Below are positions 1-6,283 of a stretch of DNA of 12,062 nucleotides, piece after piece. Both the position numbers and the translations under genes were made by a program. Source of the stretch: Alphaproteobacteria bacterium (GTDB lineage: Bacteria > Pseudomonadota > Alphaproteobacteria > ATCC43930 > CGMCC-115725); assembly GCA_017353855.1 (NCBI GenBank), contig JAFMSA010000065.1:1-12062 (forward strand), read 5' to 3'. A model generated the notes under the pieces. That model saw nothing but the letters and a program-made list of their open reading frames with translations, was not told where the DNA came from and did no database searches. Each line of letters starts with the position of its first letter. Position 1 is the first letter of the stretch.

Positions 1-1917
1 GTGGTTGCTGCAAGCATCGACATCTGGGTTACGCCGCCGGAGTACACGGGCCTGGCGCCGCAATTCCTGCGTGCGTCGGCGGGCCAGACCGTGCGCATCC
101 CGACCGGCAGCAAGCTGCTCGCTCAGGTGCATGGCGGGCAGGGCGTTCCGCGGCTTGCGATCGACAATGACCGCCGCGACTTCGAGACCATCGACAAGGA
201 GAACTACCGGGCTTCGGCTACCCTGGCGAGCGGGCATCAGATCAAAGTCACTCAGGGCGGCGCGACGCTCGGCAGCTGGCCGATTGGCATCATCCCGGAC
301 AACCCGCCCAAAGTCGCCTTCACGAAACCGCCCGAGGGAACCTCCCACGCCGCGCTGCGGATCGATTATCGGGCGAGCGATGATTACGGAGTGGAGGGCG
401 TCAAGGCGGTGATCCGGCGGCAGGGCGGCAAGCCCGACGAGACCGTCGAGGTGGGGATACCCTTGCCCGGTCTGCACCTGAAGGAGGCGCAGGCCACCAG
501 TTACCACGATTTGTCGCCGCATCCGTGGGCCGGTCTCCCGGTCGAGATCCGGCTGGTCGCCACCGATGCGCTGGGTCAGACCGGGGCAAGCGACCCTGTC
601 CGGATGACGCTGCCGGAACGCCATTTCGAGCATCCGGTGGCCCGCGCGATTATCGACCAGCGCAAGGAGCTGGTGCGCGACCCCGGCGCGCGGCTGGCGG
701 TCGCCGATACGCTAAGCGATCTGCGCGAACGGCCGCAGCTTTACCGCGACGATACGGTCGCTTTCCTCGCGCTGCGGCTTGCCGAGGAGCGTCTGCGGCT
801 GAATGACAATGCGAATTCGATTTCGCAGGTGCAGCAGATCTTGTGGGACACCGCGCTGCGTATCGAGGATGGCCGCGCGCCGTTGGCCGAGCGCGAGATG
901 CGGCAGCTGCAGCAGAAGCTACAGGACGCCCTGGCGAAAAACGCGCCCGACGAGGAGATCGAGCGGTTGATGAACCAATTGAAGCAGGCGCTCGACCGCT
1001 ACCTGCAGTCACTCGCCGAAAACATGGCGCGCCACCCGGATCAGTCGCAACAGCCGGTCGATCCGTCGAAGGTGATCAGCAGCCGCGATCTGCAAAGAAT
1101 GCTCGACCAGGCGCGCGAGCTGGCGCGCAACGGCGCTCGCGACCAGGCCCGCCAATTGTTGTCGCAGCTGCAGAACATGCTCGAAAACCTGCGCATGGCG
1201 CGGCCCGGCCAAATGCGCTCACAGGACTCGGACCAGGCGCAGCAGATGATGCGCGGCATGCGCGATCTGATGCAGCGACAGCAGGACCTGCTCGACCGCA
1301 GCTTCCGCGCGCAACAGCAGCAGGGGCAACAGGGGCAGGGGCAACAGGGGCAGCAGGGCCGCATGGGGCAGCGCGGGCAGCAGCCAGGGGGCGATCAGCG
1401 CGGCCCCAATGGGCAAATGGGGGATGCGGCGGGCCAGCAGGAGGGGCTTCGCCGCTCGCTGGGCGACATGATGCGCCACCTCGGCGACGGGCCTGGCGAT
1501 ATTCCTGAGCCGCTGGGCCGCGCCGAGCGCGCGATGCGCGAGGCCACCGAGGCGCTGCAGCATCAGCAGCCCGGCGAGGCGGTCGGCCCGCAGACCGAAG
1601 CGCTCGATCAGCTGCAGCAGGCCGCGCGGGATTTCGCGCAGCAAATGCAGCAGCGCATGCAAGGCCAACAGGGCAGTCCGAATGAGGACGAGAGCGGCGC
1701 CACCGATGGACGCTCGCGCGAGCGCGGCGAGCGCGATCCGCTCGGCCGGCCCGTGTCGAACAACGGTACCTATGACCAGGGTGACGTTAAAATCCCCGAC
1801 CAGAATACTTTGCAGAAGTCCCGCGAGATTCTCGATGAACTGCGCCGTCGCGCGGGCGAGCGCTCCCGTCCCGAAATCGAGCTCGACTACATCGATCGCT
1901 TGCTGAAGAGATTTTAA
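1..1917 (+). CDS. TIGR02302 (DUF4175) family protein, C-terminal part
   Basis: This open frame enters from the left edge, so the GTG at base 1 is probably an internal codon and the N-terminus is missing. 638 residues are visible. From memory, full-length members have about 800-900 residues and begin with transmembrane segments, which would lie upstream. The visible part begins with a beta-rich region containing a 'TPPEYTGL' motif (about residues 12-19). A long Arg/Glu/Gln-rich helical, probably coiled-coil region covers about 205-425, and a Gln/Gly-rich low-complexity stretch about 437-480. The conserved C-terminus has 'DPLGRP', 'DVKIP', 'EILDELRRRAGERSRP' and a final 'ELDYIDRLLKRF'. That tail is my main reason for the family call. 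The biochemical function is unknown; a membrane-anchored envelope protein is the best inference. A terminator-like hairpin follows the stop. Confidence 0.85.
   Translation: MVAASIDIWVTPPEYTGLAPQFLRASAGQTVRIPTGSKLLAQVHGGQGVPRLAIDNDRRDFETIDKENYRASATLASGHQIKVTQGGATLGSWPIGIIPDNPPKVAFTKPPEGTSHAALRIDYRASDDYGVEGVKAVIRRQGGKPDETVEVGIPLPGLHLKEAQATSYHDLSPHPWAGLPVEIRLVATDALGQTGASDPVRMTLPERHFEHPVARAIIDQRKELVRDPGARLAVADTLSDLRERPQLYRDDTVAFLALRLAEERLRLNDNANSISQVQQILWDTALRIEDGRAPLAEREMRQLQQKLQDALAKNAPDEEIERLMNQLKQALDRYLQSLAENMARHPDQSQQPVDPSKVISSRDLQRMLDQARELARNGARDQARQLLSQLQNMLENLRMARPGQMRSQDSDQAQQMMRGMRDLMQRQQDLLDRSFRAQQQQGQQGQGQQGQQGRMGQRGQQPGGDQRGPNGQMGDAAGQQEGLRRSLGDMMRHLGDGPGDIPEPLGRAERAMREATEALQHQQPGEAVGPQTEALDQLQQAARDFAQQMQQRMQGQQGSPNEDESGATDGRSRERGERDPLGRPVSNNGTYDQGDVKIPDQNTLQKSREILDELRRRAGERSRPEIELDYIDRLLKRF
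1310..1440 (+). repeat. Gln/Gly-coding low-complexity tract
   Basis: Inside the TIGR02302 gene, short imperfect units of CAG/CAA and GGG/GGC codons are reiterated, for example several copies of 'caacaggggcag'-like units around 1310-1385. They encode a Gln/Gly-rich linker interrupted by Arg and Met. Such tracts are common in this family as a disordered segment between the coiled coil and the conserved tail. The repeat is prone to slippage and length variation between strains. Confidence 0.7.
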
Positions 1918-1925
1918 GCTTGACC

Positions 1926-1945
1926 GAAGGCGGGCGTCCGCCTTC
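1926..1945 (+). terminator. Terminator-like hairpin after the TIGR02302 gene
   Basis: A perfect 8-bp stem, GAAGGCGG pairing with CCGCCTTC, closes a 4-base loop (GCGT) starting 8 bases after the TAA stop. It is followed by a pyrimidine-rich tail with short T runs (CTTT, TTCTTCT near 1957-1965) rather than a clean U-tract. Its position right behind a stop codon supports termination, though the poor U-tract means a transcript 3'-end stabiliser is also possible. The rest of the gap to 2077 shows no convincing promoter; TTACC/GGTAA (about 2002-2016) is a weak 5-bp inverted repeat. Confidence 0.55.
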
Positions 1946-2077
1946 AATCTTCAAACCTTTCTTCTCTACATGTCCGGGCATCGTCCGGGCGTCCTGCAGA
2001 GTTACCGAATAGGTAATTACCGGCGCTGGGGGGCCGGCAATCGCGGGCAGGTCATTCACGAGAATTAAAGGGGGGTG

Positions 2078-2824
2078 ATGAATAGACGTCTGTTTCTGTC
2101 GTTGGTCGCGGCCGGTGCGGCATGGTCGTCGGTAGCCCGCGCGATTCCGCGTCCGCCGGGGGCGCTGACCCGGCTGCGGCTCGTCAATGCCCACACGGGC
2201 GAGACTTTCGAGGGGTCTTACCGCGACGACAAAGGCCCGATCGACCGGGTGATGGACGAGCTGTGTATTTTTCTGCGGGACCACCACTCCGGTGAGAAGA
2301 CGCAGATGGATGTCGGGGTCATTGACTTCCTGGCCGACGTCCTCGATTCGGTCGGTGAAACCAAGGCGACCGTGCTGTCGGCCTATCGCACGCCGCAGAC
2401 CAATGCGATGCTGTCCCGGACGACCTTTGGTGTCGCCGAACACAGTCAGCACATTGTCGGCCGGGCGCTCGACATCCGTCTCGACACCCGGCTTCCCGAT
2501 GCGATGAGCAAAGCCCGCGCCATGCGATGCGGTGGTGTGGGCTGGTACCCGCAATCCGGCTTTATCCATATCGACAGCGGGCCCGTGCGGAATTGGACTC
2601 TCGACGAGCGCGGGCTCGACGGCCTGCTGCTGTTCGGCGGCCACCGCAAGCCCGACGGCTTGATGGTGTTCGACGGCCACCGTCAGCTCGACGGCAAGCG
2701 GGGGAGTGTCTTGCTGGGCGGTCCGTGGCGGCCGTTGACCGTGCCCGAGCGGATTATCCGGCAGCGCCGGCTCGCCCGGGCGGAGTTTCTCGCCCGCACC
2801 GGCGGCTTGCGGCTCAGCCCGTAA
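2078..2824 (+). CDS. DUF882 (YcbK-like, M15-type) Tat-exported peptidase-like protein
   Basis: The protein has 248 residues and is probably a periplasmic murein-hydrolase-like protein of the DUF882/peptidase M15 superfamily. The N-terminus 'MNRRLFLSL' followed by a hydrophobic stretch and 'VARA' (residues 19-22) is a Tat-type signal peptide with a likely cut after Ala22. Candidate zinc ligands follow the M15 pattern: His125 and Asp132 in 'SQHIVGRALDIR', and His164 in 'SGFIHIDSGPVRNW'. 'SAYRTPQTNAML' (101-112) is the other family block. The ATG at 2078 is preferred over the in-frame GTG at 2075 because the purine-rich AAAGGGG (about 2067-2074) would then be at a workable distance. Unusually, about 65 residues follow the conserved core, including two copies of a 'F-x-G-H-R-x-x-D-G' motif (186-194 and 198-206). 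The substrate is unknown; peptidoglycan is the family-based inference. The stop overlaps the convergent mbfA-like stop. Confidence 0.88.
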   Translation: MNRRLFLSLVAAGAAWSSVARAIPRPPGALTRLRLVNAHTGETFEGSYRDDKGPIDRVMDELCIFLRDHHSGEKTQMDVGVIDFLADVLDSVGETKATVLSAYRTPQTNAMLSRTTFGVAEHSQHIVGRALDIRLDTRLPDAMSKARAMRCGGVGWYPQSGFIHIDSGPVRNWTLDERGLDGLLLFGGHRKPDGLMVFDGHRQLDGKRGSVLLGGPWRPLTVPERIIRQRRLARAEFLARTGGLRLSP

Positions 2825-3944
2825 CGGCGACGCCGATTATCTTCCCGACGCCGAAGGTCACCCCCGCAGCGGCAAAGCCGATCAGCTGCTGCCGCACGCC
2901 GGAGAACCACACGCCCGAACCAGTGAACAGGCTTGTGGCCGCCCCTATGAGAAACAGTGCCGCGCCGCTCGCCGCCAGACTGACGATCACCGCGGCCGGC
3001 CCGGCCAGCGCGAAGTAGGGGGCCACGGGAACGATCGCGCCCAGCGCGAACAGCCCGAACGACGTGCCGGCGGCAGCCCATGGGGAACCGCCGAGTTCTT
3101 CCGGATCAATCCCCAGCTCCTCGCGGACCAGCGTGTCGAGGGCGGTTTGTTTATTGGCGATCAGCCGCTGCGCCAGCGCTTGCGCCTGATCTCCCGGAAG
3201 ACCTTTGGCCTGATAGATCAGCGCCAGCTCCTCGGCCTCCTCTTCCGGCACCTGCTCGAGCTCGTCGGCCTCGGTCTTGATCTGCCGCTGATAGGCTTCG
3301 CGTGTCGTGCTGACCGAGAGCCATTCGCCGAGCGCCATCGAGCAGGCGCCGGCCAGGAGGCCCGCAAGGCCGGTGACAAGAATCGCATGCGCGGCGAGGT
3401 CTGCTCCGGCGACACCCATGACAAGGCTGAGATTGGAGCAAAGCCCGTCATTTGCGCCGAGCACGGCGGCGCGCAACGCGTTGCCGCCAAACCGGCGGTG
3501 CCGGCCCTCCAGCTGCGCGATTGTCGGCCCGCTGAAGGCGCGCGGCGAGCGCGCGGCCAGCGCCTCGATGATGCGGGCATGGGATCGCTCGGCGGCGGGC
3601 AGCCCGCCGGCGACTGCTTCCGGCTGCGTATCGTAGGCGCCGCTGTCCATCTGCTCGAGCGTGTTGATGGTCGGCAGCACGAAAGCCGGGCCGAAGCGGC
3701 GCGCCAGCCACTCGAGCGCGCGCGTTCGAAAGCTCGGCCGCAGTTTCGGCGCACGCCGGCCGATCGCCCCGATCTTGCGTCTCCAGAACTCGGCATGGGC
3801 ATCTTCTACTGCCCCGAGCCGCGCATAAACCTGCGCGAGTTGCGGATCTTTCTCGGTCTTCGAGAGGGTTCGGTAAAGTGCGGCGCTATCGACCTCGCCC
3901 TGGAGATTGGCGGCGTAGCGCCGCTGCGGGTCTTCCTCGGCCAT
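2814..3944 (-). CDS. mbfA: MbfA-like iron transporter: ferritin-like (Er) domain fused to VIT1/CCC1 domain
   Basis: 376 residues. The N-terminal four-helix ferritin/rubrerythrin-like domain (about 8-130) carries the expected diiron ligands: Glu17, Glu47-x-x-His50, Glu97 and Glu119-x-x-His122. The C-terminal VIT1/CCC1 domain starts near 152, with 'LGANDGL' (162-168, the VIT Asp in helix 1) and 'SMALGEWLS' (202-210). An acidic cytoplasmic segment (about 223-285, rich in Glu at 225-239) follows, then hydrophobic helices to the C-terminus. Bradyrhizobium and Agrobacterium MbfA proteins have this Er-VIT architecture and export iron in the inner membrane under Irr/Fur control. I see no recognisable iron-control box here. 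The start at 3944 is chosen because the conserved domain begins just after it and it lies 7 bases behind the oxidoreductase stop; the frame stays open further upstream, inside that gene. Whether the substrate is Fe(II) or Mn(II) is not decided by sequence. Confidence 0.87.
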   Translation of the reverse strand: MAEEDPQRRYAANLQGEVDSAALYRTLSKTEKDPQLAQVYARLGAVEDAHAEFWRRKIGAIGRRAPKLRPSFRTRALEWLARRFGPAFVLPTINTLEQMDSGAYDTQPEAVAGGLPAAERSHARIIEALAARSPRAFSGPTIAQLEGRHRRFGGNALRAAVLGANDGLCSNLSLVMGVAGADLAAHAILVTGLAGLLAGACSMALGEWLSVSTTREAYQRQIKTEADELEQVPEEEAEELALIYQAKGLPGDQAQALAQRLIANKQTALDTLVREELGIDPEELGGSPWAAAGTSFGLFALGAIVPVAPYFALAGPAAVIVSLAASGAALFLIGAATSLFTGSGVWFSGVRQQLIGFAAAGVTFGVGKIIGVAVTG

Positions 3945-3951
3945 CGGGGCG

Positions 3952-5181
3952 TCAGCCGAACGCAGGCGGCGGAGCCTGGACGACCGGTGCCGCGGCGTCG
4001 AGGATCTGGCGCAGATCCCGGGAGCGCGGCGGGTAAATGCGCTCGCAATTGATGATCTGCTTGGTCCGCTTTGCGGCGGCGCCGGTCGCGACGACATGCC
4101 GCTCCCAGCCCTCGGTGTAAACCGCACCCCAGGGCCCGAGGTCGAGAACCGTGCAGTACCAATCGATGCGCAGCGGCAGCATGGGTTTGCCCAACAGGTC
4201 GCAGACGACGTTGTGACCGGCAAAACGCCCCATCGGCCGCGCGTGCTGGCAGGACATAACCGAATCGTGCAGATCATCGATGACGGCGCAGGCGGCGTCC
4301 CCGGCGGCGAAGATTTCCGGCATGCCTTTCACCCTCATGAAGCGGTCGACCGGGATCCGGCCGAACCGGTCGCGCTTGCCCGGGAAGAGTTGGCTGAGCG
4401 GGTTGGCCCGCATTCCGGTGCACCAGACGATTGTGGCAGCGGCGATCCTTTCGCCCGTCGACAGCGTGGCTCCGCCGCCGTCTATGGCACTGATCGACAC
4501 CCCGGTGCGCGTCACCACGCCGAGGCAAGCGAGTGCCTTCTCGATCACTCGGCGTGCGTCCTCGCCCATGTCCGAACCGATTACCGGGCGGTGGTCGGCG
4601 AGGATCACCTGCGCCCTCGCCTCGGCCGGAGCGACGCGCCCGAGCGACGCGCGCAACTTTCCCGGCATCTCCGTTGCTGTCTCGATGCCGGTCAGGCCCG
4701 CCCCGACGATCAGCGCGGTATAGCGGCCCGGCGCGGGCGGTTGCTCCGGCAAGCCGGCGATATGCGCATTGAGCCGAGCGCCACCCTCAAACGTATCGAC
4801 GTCGAACGCGTAGCGTGCGAGCCCGGGAATGTCGGGGCGCAGGAGCTGGCTCCCTAGCGCATAGACCAGCCGGTCATACTCCAGAACGTGGCGCGTGCCC
4901 CGGATCCGGCAGACAACCTGCCGATGTTCGAAGTCGACGCCCGTGACCTCACCCTCCACCCGCTCGACGCCGATCGGCGCGAGCACATCGTCGAGCGCGA
5001 CCCGCACCTGACGCAGATCGGGCTCGTAGTTGCGCACGCGGACGGCATGCCAGGCATCGCGGTTGACGACGGTTATCCGGACGTCGGCACGGCTGAGGCG
5101 AGCTTCGTCGAGCGCGCGCGCCGCTGCCACGGCACTCCACAGACCGGCAAAACCCGTTCCCAGAATAACGATATGCGGCAT
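3952..5181 (-). CDS. NDH-2-like FAD-dependent NAD(P)H oxidoreductase
   Basis: 409 residues of the pyridine nucleotide-disulfide/type II NADH dehydrogenase-like superfamily. The first dinucleotide fold has 'GTGFAG' (8-13) for FAD and the second has 'GAGLTG' (160-165) for NAD(P)H. A third FAD-contacting block, 'IFAAGDAA', lies at 290-297. 'MSCQHARPMGRFAGHN' (309-324) is typical of NDH-2-like proteins. No clear C-terminal membrane helix is visible, so the protein may be soluble or only peripheral. The start ATG (5179-5181) overlaps the preceding monooxygenase stop by one base (TGATG), and the Rossmann fold begins at residue 3, which fixes the start. The pairing suggests it feeds electrons to that monooxygenase, much as IruO does for IsdG/IsdI in S. 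aureus; this is inference. A quinone reductase role is the main alternative. Confidence 0.85.
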   Translation of the reverse strand: MPHIVILGTGFAGLWSAVAAARALDEARLSRADVRITVVNRDAWHAVRVRNYEPDLRQVRVALDDVLAPIGVERVEGEVTGVDFEHRQVVCRIRGTRHVLEYDRLVYALGSQLLRPDIPGLARYAFDVDTFEGGARLNAHIAGLPEQPPAPGRYTALIVGAGLTGIETATEMPGKLRASLGRVAPAEARAQVILADHRPVIGSDMGEDARRVIEKALACLGVVTRTGVSISAIDGGGATLSTGERIAAATIVWCTGMRANPLSQLFPGKRDRFGRIPVDRFMRVKGMPEIFAAGDAACAVIDDLHDSVMSCQHARPMGRFAGHNVVCDLLGKPMLPLRIDWYCTVLDLGPWGAVYTEGWERHVVATGAAAKRTKQIINCERIYPPRSRDLRQILDAAAPVVQAPPPAFG

Positions 5182-5504
5182 CACTGTTCCCCGGCCGCTA
5201 CTGTCTGGAGGACTTCGAAACCTTCGAACTCGGGGTGGCCCAGATAGAGAGGTCTGTTCTGGCCGGCGTCCCGATGGGCTTGGCGAAACGCCTCCGACCG
5301 GGTCCAGCTTTCGAAATCGGCCCGGCTGCGCCATATCGTGTGCGAGGAGTAAAGCACATGATCCTCCTGTTCCGGTCCCCGCAGCAGGTGAAATTCGATA
5401 AAGCCGGGAACCTCGCGCAGGTGGGTGTCGCGCGTCGTCCATACCCGTTCGAAATCCCCCTGCAGCCTCGGAATGACTTTAAAACGGTTCATCGCGATAA
5501 ACAT
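5181..5504 (-). CDS. IsdG/HmoA-type heme-degrading monooxygenase (ABM fold)
   Basis: 107 residues, one ABM-fold ferredoxin-like domain, the normal size for IsdG-family enzymes. The IsdG catalytic triad is recognisable: Asn6 in 'MFIAMNRFKV', Trp67 in 'FESWTRSEAF' and His77 in 'RQAHRDAG'. Trp and His are ten residues apart, as in IsdG (Asn7, Trp67, His77). These enzymes open the heme ring and release iron, using NAD(P)H-derived electrons from a partner reductase. ATG at 5502-5504 is preferred over the internal ATG at codon 5, because the latter would cut the first strand and leave the Asn at position 2. The ribosome site is weak (AGG about 10 bases upstream). It leads a tight cluster with the reductase and mbfA-like genes. 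Databases often label such proteins only 'antibiotic biosynthesis monooxygenase', and heme binding is untested here. Confidence 0.8.
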   Translation of the reverse strand: MFIAMNRFKVIPRLQGDFERVWTTRDTHLREVPGFIEFHLLRGPEQEDHVLYSSHTIWRSRADFESWTRSEAFRQAHRDAGQNRPLYLGHPEFEGFEVLQTVAAGEQ

Positions 5505-5550
5505 GCAATCGCCTGCGAGATTGTTGACTGGTAGTTCCCGGCCCCGCCGC

Positions 5551-6270
5551 TCAGCGCGTGGCGAACGTCACGACGACCCCGGTGGCCGCACCGGCGGGAT
5601 GCCCGAACGGCAATTTAAAGTGAACCACGCCGCCGGGCGCCAGCTGCGGAGCCGGCGGATCGAAGATCTTGTACTGGACTTCCTTATCCGCAGCGTCGCG
5701 CAATGTCACTCGGAGGGGTGGCACCGTACGCGTCGACTGTTCCGGATTGAAGATGTCGCCTTCGATGACCAACCCGTCGGCAGTGCGGGCGGGCGCAAGT
5801 TTCTCGACCTTGAGGTCGGTCGCGGGCGGCTCGACCGGCAGCCCGGCGAGCGAGAAAAATCGAGCGGCCGGCGGCCATATCGCCGTGACGGCACCCCGGG
5901 CAACGACGATGCCGGCCAGTACCGCGAGCGCAAACAGCACGATGAGCGCGAGCCAGCGGACCGCCGCCCAGCGGCTTCGGCGCCGCCGGGGCGGTTCCCG
6001 GATAAATCCGACCCGCAGCGGATTTTCGGGCCTGGGCGCGGCGATGGTGCCCGGTCGCGGCGGCAGGTCGAGGGCCGGTTCAGTGCGCGCCCCCCCGGAC
6101 GGCGCCGGATTGTCATCCGTGTCGAGCTCGGGCGGAGCCGTCTGCCGCCAGGTATGACCGCAGTTCGCGCACCTCACGGTGCGCCCCTCGCGGCCGCCCA
6201 GCGCTTGTTCGTCGACGAGGAACCGGGTCCGGCAGGCCGGACAACCGATTATCAGTCGGCCCGGGATCAC
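5551..6270 (-). CDS. MJ0042 zinc-ribbon/DUF3426 membrane protein
   Basis: 239 residues. An N-terminal MJ0042-type zinc ribbon has Cys10-x-x-Cys13 and Cys34-x-x-Cys37. A Pro-rich linker and a basic patch (95-100) follow, then one transmembrane helix (about 103-125) and a DUF3426-like beta domain (about 150-239). This is the standard alphaproteobacterial architecture: cytoplasmic ribbon, single anchor, periplasmic domain. Function is unknown; in many relatives it sits near ftsE/ftsX, which are not seen here. The start is a GTG; no ATG lies upstream in frame and any later start would lose the first Cys pair. The ribosome site is not convincing. It begins 13 bases after the small dehydrogenase subunit stop and ends 46 bases before the heme monooxygenase start, so it may be co-transcribed with both. 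Confidence 0.82.
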   Translation of the reverse strand: MIPGRLIIGCPACRTRFLVDEQALGGREGRTVRCANCGHTWRQTAPPELDTDDNPAPSGGARTEPALDLPPRPGTIAAPRPENPLRVGFIREPPRRRRSRWAAVRWLALIVLFALAVLAGIVVARGAVTAIWPPAARFFSLAGLPVEPPATDLKVEKLAPARTADGLVIEGDIFNPEQSTRTVPPLRVTLRDAADKEVQYKIFDPPAPQLAPGGVVHFKLPFGHPAGAATGVVVTFATR

Positions 6271-6283
6271 CGCGAACCGATGG

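Noticed and set aside
1219..1947. A 242-codon minus-strand, Leu/Ala-rich frame opposite the TIGR02302 gene
   Set aside because: The Leu/Ala richness comes from reading the Gln-codon-rich (CAG/CTG) strand backwards. It is not evidence of a membrane protein, because the sense strand carries the conserved family C-terminus.
3945..4277. A longer start for the mbfA-like protein, 111 residues upstream
   Set aside because: The extra segment lies inside the oxidoreductase gene in another frame and matches nothing; the ferritin-like domain starts right after the ATG at 3944.
5182..5442. A longer start for the oxidoreductase, 87 residues upstream
   Set aside because: The segment overlaps the monooxygenase gene and is low-quality sequence; the FAD fold begins at residue 3 of the ATG at 5181.
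5505..5550. An Irr- or Fur-type iron-control box ahead of the heme monooxygenase
   Set aside because: I looked for an inverted TTTAGAA/TTCTAAA-like or Fur-like palindrome in this gap and just upstream and saw none. Regulation by iron remains an inference.
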